NCBI GenBank assembly: GCA_965153355.1
Contig: OZ231127.1
Location: forward strand, 88,536,001 to 88,600,000
DNA from: Flaccisagitta enflata
Lineage: Eukaryota; Chaetognatha; Sagittoidea; Aphragmophora
Reading direction: 5' to 3'
Length of the DNA: 64,000 nucleotides
Numbering within the stretch: the first letter of the stretch is position 1; each line of letters starts with the position of its first letter. The position numbers and the translations under genes were made by a program. The notes beneath the pieces were generated by a model. It made no database searches. It saw nothing but the letters and a program-made list of their open reading frames with translations, and was not told where the DNA came from. Positions 55,587-64,000 of the stretch are shown in pieces.

Positions 55587-55828
55587 TTACTGAGCGACCA
55601 TTCTAAGCACGCACCGACCGAAATGAGGCAGTTTTTGGCACTTAAGTGGCATTTTTGGGACTTGGTTCGAAAAATGATTATTTGGTGATCTAGCCGTTTC
55701 CAGTCCTGTCTTTTTTGCAAGTTTTTTTTTATGCTGATCTGAGTCGTCTACGTCAGAAGAGTATTCATCATTGAAGTCAGCGTTGGTGTCGTGGATGCCG
55801 TCCCTTGCATCCGGTAGTAGGAGATAGC
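55587..55828 (-). CDS. Candidate terminal exon, acidic then basic tail
   Basis: Acceptor GTCTTTTGCAAACAG leads into YLLLPDARDGIHDTNADFND, EYSSDVDDSD, a lysine run and a C-terminus with three cysteines ending RMVAQ and TAA. The acidic Asp/Ser segment resembles a cytoplasmic tail. A possible start exon just upstream (MDRKMIYKTSTFTTVER at about 55967-55917) does not match its phase, so the partner is unknown. Confidence 0.4.
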
Positions 55829-56019
55829 CTGTTTGCAAAAGACGAGGGTTTTAACCACGCTTTTCACCCAGTTCTCAGACCTCGAGCAGGGTGACTAAAA
55901 AAGAGGAGATAAATTCAAAACCAGATACCTTTCTACCGTCGTAAACGTGGATGTTTTATAAATCATTTTTCGATCCATGTTTTGATCACGTTAATTCGTG
56001 AACGCCCTGTAAGCGACTC

Positions 56020-56401
56020 TTACGGTCCCGTCGGTCGGTCGGTAGGTCGGTTGGTAAGTGGTAACCACGCTCGTTCTTCGGCTTCCTGGGTTGGCATTAC
56101 TGCATGGATTCGTGTACCTAAAATGTGACTTTTAACACCAGGATTTACAGTTTCCAACCTGCTCGCCACTCGGATAGCCGCAGGCCCGGCTATATCCGGC
56201 CTGATTCAACTGTTTAAATATTTCTAGTCGCGTGCTACGCGACTCTACACCCCGCTTTGTCGGTCCGTCCGTCCGTCACACTTTACTTTTTTTGGTTTTT
56301 GCGGTCTTTGGCCTCACTGCTCCTTCCCAAATGATCAAGTGACTTCAAATATGGCCCCTGCCCACCCGCATGCGACTGGGGTAGCCGTGTATCCGGCCTT
56401 T
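56020..56401 (+). mobile_element. Family A fragment (56020-56200) and complete copy (56222-56401)
   Basis: The complete copy reads CTAGTCGCGTGCTACGCGAC, ACTTTACTTTTTTTGG, GTGACTTCAAATATGGCCCC, GCATGCGACTGGGG (one mismatch to the stem), GTATCCGGCCTT. Confidence 0.75.
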
Positions 56402-56584
56402 TCGAGAGTCATGATACTCGACATAGTTTTGATGCAAACAACCGAGTCCTTTCTTCTCTGTCGCGGCCCATGCTATCACTCACTGAGTATCAGATAAACC
56501 AAAAGCAACATCATAATTTTTGTCGAATGTTTGTCCTTCTCTTGGTTTTTGTTGACTCCGCTGCGTGCCACTATCTGTCGGTTT

Positions 56585-56799
<215 letters not shown>

Positions 56800-56813
56800 G
56801 AGATAAAGAACAA

Positions 56814-56975
56814 ACAAGGCCGGATACACGGCAATCCAGTCGCGGACGGTTGGGCAGGAGCAGTAATGCGAAAACCGCTCGGAATTCAAAAATGTGACGG
56901 ACCGACCGACGGACGGACTTACCCACCTACCGACCGACACGGCAAGGTGTAGAGTCGCGTGTCCGCGACTAAAAA
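56814..56975 (-). mobile_element. Family A element (GTCGCGGAC stem)
   Basis: CTTTTTAGTCGCGGACACGC at 56975 and CCGTCCGCGACTGGATTGCC near 56840; it abuts a long CT microsatellite. Confidence 0.82.
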
Positions 56976-57004
56976 GAACCTACATTATTGATGTAAGTTG
57001 CCCC

Positions 57005-57530
57005 AATTGGGTGCTTCACATAGCAAAAGTTGCTTATTTCTTTTCATCCTCTTTACCTAATGTGGAGTGGCCAATTTCAGGACCCTTACTATTTTTCTTT
57101 TATCAAAAATCGCTCATCTTCCGTTTCTTAGAAAATTGTTTTTGAGAGCCTAATTTGTATATTGCAGTGGGATAAAAAAGTATGCTGATCTTCTTTGAAT
57201 TAGCATTTATAAATTTTTGCTTTTTAGAGAATTGTTAATCTGCTTTTTCACAAGCTTTTACATAACTTTTGCTCTGATATATTAATTCATTTTTACGAAA
57301 AACATGATTTTCTAAAACTAACAACTGTTCCTTTTGTAACAAAACCACACAGGATTTTGCTGAATTCAGGGAAATCTGAGTAAACTTTAAACCCAAAACA
57401 AAAACGGAAGATGAAGGAATTTTGAGAAAAGGAAAACGGTCATCTTCATGATTTTTTTCACTCCATATTGGGTTAGCGGGACGAAACAAAAATCAAATTT
57501 TTTGCTATTCGAAGCACGCAATTGCCCCAG
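57005..57530 (+). mobile_element. Family B element inserted in LINE remnant
   Basis: GGGTGCTTCACATAGC at 57008 to TTTTGCTATTCGAAGCACGC at about 57521; LINE protein motif starts immediately after. Confidence 0.78.
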
Positions 57531-57534
57531 CGAT

Positions 57535-57644
57535 AAGAATGTAACTGAGAAAGAAAATGAAAAAATTGCAAAATACAGTGGCCTAAGAGTAGAATTAGCA
57601 AAAATGTGGAATAGTGAATGTACTGTTATCCCGGTGGTTGTGGG
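57535..57644 (+). pseudogene. LINE reverse-transcriptase C-terminal remnant (5' part)
   Basis: The frame reads SDKNVTEKENEKIAKYSGLR, VELAKMWNSECTV and IPVVVG, which is the highly conserved post-RT motif of many non-LTR retrotransposons (KE.EKI.KY..L..EL..MW...VIPVVVGALGAV). It is cut on the left by a family B element and on the right by a hAT-type element at 57645. The continuation SLGAVRRS lies at 59019-59047, where it meets a stop. Confidence 0.7.
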
Positions 57645-59010
57645 CAGGCCTGAGCGATTGTATTGGGTATTGGTATTGGGTTTACAATATTCTTGTGTAT
57701 TGGGTTTTCCCAATACATGTAATTTATTTTGTTATTTAACCAATACAATACAATACTATACAATATCACAAAAAAACTGATCTGAGAAAAGTGAAATATA
57801 TAAGAGAAAGACTGAAGGAGATGAAGAGGAAGAGGAAAAACATTCCTAGGTCTGAGGGAGAACAAAAGAAGTGGAAAAGGTGAGATATAAAAGGAGAAGA
57901 ATTGATTCGCTGCGAATGATAGTGGGTGAAGGATGAAAAGAGGAAGAGGAAGAAGAACTTTTGACAGATTAAATGGGATGGAAATATAGACAAAGAAGAA
58001 GAAATCTATGAAAGAAATCTATGAAAGAAACAATCAGTGGTCAGAAGCTGGAAGGATAAAGAGTTTAGGAAGAGGAAGAAAATAAAGAATCAATAAGAGA
58101 GAGAGAAAGAGATAAAAAAGAATAATAAAAAACACAAAATAAAAAAAAGAGAATCAGATCTAGACAAAAAAACAAAAACAAATAGATAAGTGTAAAAAAA
58201 AGAAAAAAAAAGTACTAAATGGGATGAATAACAAAAGATAAAATAAAACTTTTATCAAAATGAAAAACAATGTGAAAATTTTTCATCTCTCCCCATAAAA
58301 CAAAATACAGAATGAATGAAAATACAACGAGAGCAGCCCAGAAGTGTGACCCAAATCTATAGCAGTACCCCCTATAGCCTATTCAGGAGGTGCTGTATGG
58401 TCATGTAGGGTACCAATCGAAAGCTTATGTTATTACAAGTGGCGCCATTGGAGCGATTTGGAAGATTCAGCTTAGGTCATGAGATACAGCTCTTGAAAGG
58501 GTTAAAACTTGCTGTTTTGAAGAGTGTTGAGAAAAGCCTGATTTAAACCCTTCTGCAGCCTGTATCTCCGTAAAAAGAAGGAAATTGAGAAATTGCCTCG
58601 ATGGCGCCACTTATATGAATATAAGCACATGATTGATACCGTATTTGACCTCATATCACTTACTGTATGGGCTGTAGGGGGTACTGCTATAGATTTGGGT
58701 CACGCTTCTGGACTGCTCTCGTTGTATTTTCATTCAGTCTGTATGTATGTGATGATTAGAATTATAATATTTTTTTCAAATTATTAGTATATCATCTGAC
58801 TATAATTAGTTTGATGTATATTACTACTTATTACTTATTATCAAAACTATATAAAATCATATATATATTGTATTGTATACTATGATAATGTATTGTATAC
58901 AATTTTAATGGATATTGTATTGTATTGGTATTGTATTGTATTGTCCCAATACTTGAAAGTATTGTATTGGTATTGTATAGTTGACGAAAATGCCATATAG
59001 CTCAGGCCTG
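57645..59010. mobile_element. Non-autonomous hAT-type element with perfect 8 bp TSD
   Basis: The ends are CAGGCCTGAGC and GCTCAGGCCTG, flanked by GTTGTGGG on both sides (57637-57644 and 59011-59018). Eight-base duplications with CAGG-type ends are characteristic of hAT transposons. Both sub-terminal regions carry CAATA/TATTG pentamer runs in inverted orientation. The interior has purine-rich low complexity and a nested foldback at 58311-58742; no transposase frame is present. Confidence 0.88.
58311..58742. mobile_element. Foldback element nested in the hAT element
   Basis: Inverted arms of about 150 bp: the left arm holds GAATGAAAATACAACGAGAG then AGCAGTACCCCCTATAGCC; the right arm holds the reverse complement with a few mismatches. 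The middle (58470-58590) is unique. Confidence 0.75.
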
Positions 59011-59050
59011 GTTGTGGGGAGCCTTGGTGCTGTGAGAAGATCATGAGATC
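59011..59050 (+). pseudogene. LINE reverse-transcriptase remnant (3' part after insertion)
   Basis: Reading on from the duplicated GTTGTGGG gives the expected V-G-S-L-G-A-V continuation of the LINE motif and then a stop, so the LINE was already or has since become dead. The following 150 bp shows no clear protein match. Confidence 0.6.
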
Positions 59051-59059
59051 GGTCTTATC

Positions 59060-59869
59060 ACGAAAATGATTTGTACCTGGATATGCCATTACGACTAGGA
59101 AGAATGAAAACCTAACAATGAAAGCTCTCTGTATGGACTGGTGTTGCCACTACGGCCCAATTTGTTTGTTCAAAGTTGGCTTTTGTTGGATTACATATGA
59201 AGATTGAAATTAATACATCACCAAAAACAACATCAAAAACAACAACAAAGAAAGAAACATATTGAAATGCCCTTAGGATTAGGTCAATCCTCGGCTCTCA
59301 GTCTCATACTACCAAGACAGTCTAAGACAGTTTGTTCTTGTGCAAGTAAATGTATAAGGCACAATTCGCGGTCTCCCAGGCGGAGCATGGGTAAAATAAG
59401 CCATTTTGGAAATCAAATAAATTCAACATATCTATACATCATTGTGAAGGTTATACATTACTATATATGAATTCACAATTGAAATTTGTTAGCAGGGTCA
59501 AATCTTTATGCAAATAAGGTTATAATGATATTGTTCAAAATTTTCCTTTTTTTCAAAATTTAACCATTTGATGAAGTAAGATAGATCAGTAAAGGTCTAT
59601 ATTGGTGCAAATAGTCAGGTGTAGATGTGTTCACACTATCTTGATCATTGGGAATGCATAGTTTTGAATGAAATTGAATGCAAAAACACAAAAAGTCTAA
59701 AATATCAATGTTTTGCATGTAGACAAAAAAGCCACAATCACAGCGATTTTAAAGACTGGATATATGAATTTTGAATCTGATATGTATCTATCTGAAAACT
59801 CTTACATAAATCTGACATTATTGAAATATATCTATATACATATATGTATACATCCATATGTATTTGAAG
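59060..59869. other. No recognisable gene
   Basis: Unique DNA after the LINE remnant; AT-rich from 59450. Confidence 0.5.
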
Positions 59870-60362
59870 GTTCTACAGTCTATAGACAAAACGAGTAGAG
59901 TAGATTTTGCTGATCACCGTTACCATGCTTAGGCGTAGTTTGTTTTAAAATGTAGGCTTGTAATTGCCTCATAGAAAATTACTGAGGACTGAAAGAAACT
60001 AACGCAAGAACGATTACTACAGGGAGGCCATGTAAAATCATGAAAGAAGTTTCTTCATGATTGAAAGCAAATATTGCCATCATGTCGCAGGGTCAGCCAG
60101 AGGGGGTCAATCTTAACCCAGATGGAGGTCCCAAGTCCTAGGGATGACTGCATGCCAACTTTTGCTTTCAATCAAAAAAAAGTTCTTTTTATGATTTTAC
60201 ATGGCCTCCCTGTAGTGATCGTTCTTCCATTAGTTTCTTTCAGTCCTCAGTAATTTTCTACAAGATAATTACAAGCCTACATTTTGAAATAAACTACGCA
60301 TAAGCATCATACCGGTGATCAGCAAAATCTACTCTCCTCGTTATGTCCATAGACTGTCTATA
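59870..60362. repeat. Palindromic foldback element
   Basis: Arms 59870-60085 and 60150-60362 are inverted copies, e.g. ACAGGGAGGCCATGTAAAAT on the left and its complement on the right; also GCTGATCACCG and CGGTGATCAGC. The unique loop is only about 65-90 bp. No coding frame. Confidence 0.82.
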
Positions 60363-60668
60363 CTTGCCCGCATTGGTTTGAAAACTACCAGATGTAAAGA
60401 TTGTTATTAGGATCATGCCATATGTCTCTCTAATTAAAAAGTTACAAAGACAAAATAAAGACTTTTCATAGATATCCTTTATTCATTCTTTCTCTCTTTC
60501 TTTTTTTTCTTTCTTTTTTTCTTTCTTTCTCTTTTTCTTTATTTCTTTTTTTCTTTATTTCTTTCTTTCTCTACTCTAGCTTTTTAAATGACAAATTTGG
60601 CTAATTGTCGTCTGTCGAAAGGTGAAATATGATTTTATTAAGCACAAGAATTGCAAATCTTTCATGGT

Positions 60669-61234
<566 letters not shown>

Positions 61235-61354
61235 ACACTCACACTCACACACACAAAAATGTAGAAAAGAGATATTATGTAGTAGAAGTGGACATAGTCG
61301 GCGTAAGCGTTAGTGTCAGCATAGGCGTCAGTTGACCGAAGATGAGACAAAAAA

Positions 61355-61808
61355 AGTCCGGATACACGGCTACCCCAGTCGCGTGTGGGTGGGCAGGGGC
61401 CATAATTGAGGTCACTTTATCATTTGGGCAGGAGCAGTGAGGCCAGAGACCGTAAAAACCCAAAAAAAGTAAAGTGTGACGGACCGACGGACGGACCGAC
61501 GGACCGACAAAGCGGGGAGTAGAGTCGCGTAGCACGCGACTAAAAAGTCATCAGAAAATACTTTTCAGTCTTGGACAAGTGACTCTACACCCTGCCATGT
61601 TGGTAGGTAGGTCAGTCCATCCGTCCATCCGTCCGTCCACCACAGTCCAGAATTTGCAAGTTTTTTTCTAGACGCAGACACTACACCTTGCCTTTTTGGT
61701 CGGTCGGTCCGTTGGTCGGTCAAAAACATCGCTAAACTTGCGAACGGTTTTCGCATTACTGCTCCTGCCCAATCATCTGCGACTGCATTGCCATGTACCC
61801 AGCCTTGT
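61355..61808. mobile_element. Two family A elements in opposite orientation
   Basis: 61355-61546 (-) has TTTTTAGTCGCGTGCTACGC and CCACACGCGACTGG. 61562-61808 (+) is older, with TTTTCAGTCTTGGACAAGTG and ATCTGCGACTGCATTGCC. Sixteen bp separate their 5' ends. Confidence 0.72.
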
Positions 61809-62325
61809 TTTTCATTATTGCACATGCCCAAAAGGCAGGGGTGTTTTACATTCCTATAGAAAAGTTGTCCTGTTAATGATCTGGTTTAAATCATTGGTGG
61901 AAATATCAAAGATGATGTCAGATCTCTGCTTGAGCAATCGGGTTCAAATCGTTGGTGGAAATTTTCCATAATTCAAAATACAAATTTGAAGCTTTTCTTT
62001 TGACAATGTATTGACATGATGGGAATGATTAAACGTTTTTGTACAACATTGGGACACCCCTGATTGATTCTATGGTTAATCAGTCCTTTCTCTCTATTCA
62101 GCCTCTCCTGCTCATCTTCATCCTCACCCTCATCCTTCGTCTCTTCAATTTCTTGTGTCTTTGTTTCTTTGTCTCATTTCTGTATCACCTGATGAATACA
62201 ATTTTCCAATGTTGTATGAAAATGTCTAATCATTTCCATCTTACCAGATCTACAACCATCCAACTTTCACTCTTCTGTTGTTTGTCATCTCACTCAAAGC
62301 ATTTTTTTAAAAAGCTTGAACAGAA

Positions 62326-62483
62326 ACAAGGCTGGATACACGGCAATCTAGTCGTGGAAGGTTTGGCAGGAGCGGCAATGCAAAAACCGCTCACAATTCA
62401 GAAATGTTATGGACTGATGGACGGATGGACAGATGGACGGGTGGACAGATGGACAGGCCAACCGACACGGCAACACCCATCTG
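62326..62483 (-). mobile_element. Diverged family A element
   Basis: End CCGTGTATCCAGCCTTGTTT at 62326, CCTTCCACGACTAGATTGCC, and a GTCCATC/GTCCGTC run; the 5' hairpin is lost. Confidence 0.62.
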
Positions 62484-62499
62484 CAACATTACTGAGACC

Positions 62500-63640
62500 A
62501 TACATAACGTTAATGCAATAAGATGAAATTGTCACATGAATATATCTGAGGCCTACTTACTTCGTTTTTCAACATCTAAGAGCGACTGAAGCGGAATCTG
62601 AGAAAAAACACCAAAAATACCTATACTTTTGCTGTTTTTACAGCATTTTACAGCATATACTGAAACTATTTTTCAACATCTAATGATTGATTATTTTCAA
62701 AATAGTGTTCCTAGACCAGTTACACTAATTTTGAGTACAGATGAATCAATGCTGCAGTATATAGTAGGGAAATACTGAAAAAACAGTAAAAAATGCTATT
62801 TTACAGCATTTTTACAGCATTTTAGAGCATTGATTCAAAATTCTATCAGGAAATTTTTGAGAATTTAGTATGAATTGATAAATTAAGTATTCCCAATGCC
62901 CATCCCATTGGTTGTTTTTACCTCCTGTTCTTTCTTGACCACATAAAGCCTCCAACAATGCGTGACTTTTAAAAAGCTTGAGCCAGCTATAAGAAATGTG
63001 TTCACACCTAAAGACATCGAATCACAAAAATACTCATAAATCGAGAATGCCTAGACTGAGGGACTTGAAATTTTAGGGTTAGACGCAGAATTTGATGCTC
63101 TTTCAGACCATTCCCAGTGCAAACTTCCCTAGTTTCTTATGACGGGTCTCAATACTAGGATTCACAGCGTGACATAAGCGTGACAGGGTGTGAACACATT
63201 TCTTATAGCACATTGAAAATTTCATATTTCTACATTGAGACATGGCAAAGTAACGAAATTTGGCCTGAACACTCTCATATTTCTTCACTAAACGGGCTAA
63301 AAAGAAAAAGTTGAAAAACTCAAGGATAGATAGTGTTTTTTTATCAATAATTGGAATTTTTCCCAAAAATTGTTAAAAATAGTATTTTTAAAAAATTTTA
63401 AAAATTGTATTTTTTCTATTATGAACAAGGACCTGTCAACGAATGATTTTAAGTCTTCAAAACCATAACCAGGACCAATGAAAATGCCCCATTTCTTCAT
63501 ATAACATTATGTTTTTTCTCATATTTTACAGTGGAGATAGTCAGTGGGACATAAATAGGACATATAAAAATTGGCCAAATCAGCCCTTTTTTGGGTCTTA
63601 GATCGTAAAAATATGTCGACACTGAAGAAAGTAGGTTGTT
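62500..63640. other. No recognisable gene
   Basis: AT-rich; TTTACAGCATTTTACAGCAT words recur at 62630-62830, possibly an old repeat. Confidence 0.5.
62986..63212. repeat. Short inverted repeat, 21 bp arms
   Basis: CTATAAGAAATGTGTTCACA (about 62988) and its complement (to about 63210) bracket a unique interior. A possible MITE; no target duplication identified. Confidence 0.5.
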
Positions 63641-63779
63641 ACCAGAGTGCTACCTGATGTCCCTGACAACCTAGGGACACTTTTCTCCAAAAAGAAATTG
63701 AGAAAGGATACTTTATATGTCATCCTGTATGGGTATTTCCTTGGCCCGGCGAAACCCGAATCTTACCATAAACTCTCTG

Positions 63780-63903
<124 letters not shown>

Positions 63904-64000
63904 CATCCACGGTCACTCTAGAAGTGAAGTCTAGAGGAACATCCATATTCATCGCCTCTTTCTCATCATCTTCTGAGGGGCTTATCCGTGTAAGCCATGT

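Overview
This is eukaryotic nuclear DNA, most likely from an invertebrate metazoan. The supported genes are split by GT..AG introns with consistent codon phases, and they encode animal-type proteins: an SLC44 choline-transporter-like protein, a single-pass receptor with a cysteine-rich lectin-like ectodomain, and a secreted lipid-binding (TULIP / mite-allergen-group-7-like) protein. Most of the window is repeat. The species cannot be fixed from sequence alone. The group-7-like protein hints at a protostome, and short GTTAGGG arrays are interstitial rather than a chromosome end.

Layout. 0-13 kb: satellites, a large palindrome with a nested insertion (1.6-3.8 kb) and many small dispersed elements. 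13.0-22.7 kb (+): SLC44-like gene with three exons; its short first exon at 13.04 kb is joined to the main exon across about 6 kb of repeat. 26.2-29.0 kb (-): six exons of a type I membrane receptor with a tyrosine-rich tail. 32.7-39.1 kb (+): six-exon TULIP-like gene whose introns hold several transposable elements and one antisense candidate exon. 40-64 kb: almost entirely repeats, with a few candidate isolated terminal exons (42.9, 47.5, 51.5, 55.7 kb) and a LINE reverse-transcriptase remnant at 57.5 kb split by a hAT-type element.

Repeats. The commonest unit (called family A here, about 150-200 bp, roughly 30 copies) starts with TTTTTA, then a short hairpin, a variable GTCC/GTCG tetranucleotide run, and ends ...GCCGTGTATCCGGCCTTGTT. 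The hairpin word differs between subfamilies, but its complement near the far end changes with it. Family C has 50-60 bp inverted ends (GGGCAGCGGCCCC...GGGGCCGCTGCCC) around a private minisatellite. Family E (two copies) has TA target duplications and complementary internal words that differ between copies. Family B is an about 520 bp TIR element with six copies; family F is TA-flanked with ACTATGGCAAAA ends. Long CT/GA, CA, AAG and TTC microsatellites are everywhere and account for most long open frames.

The three genes show no obvious shared pathway; all three encode membrane or secreted proteins. There are no recognisable tRNA, rRNA, CRISPR or prokaryotic features.
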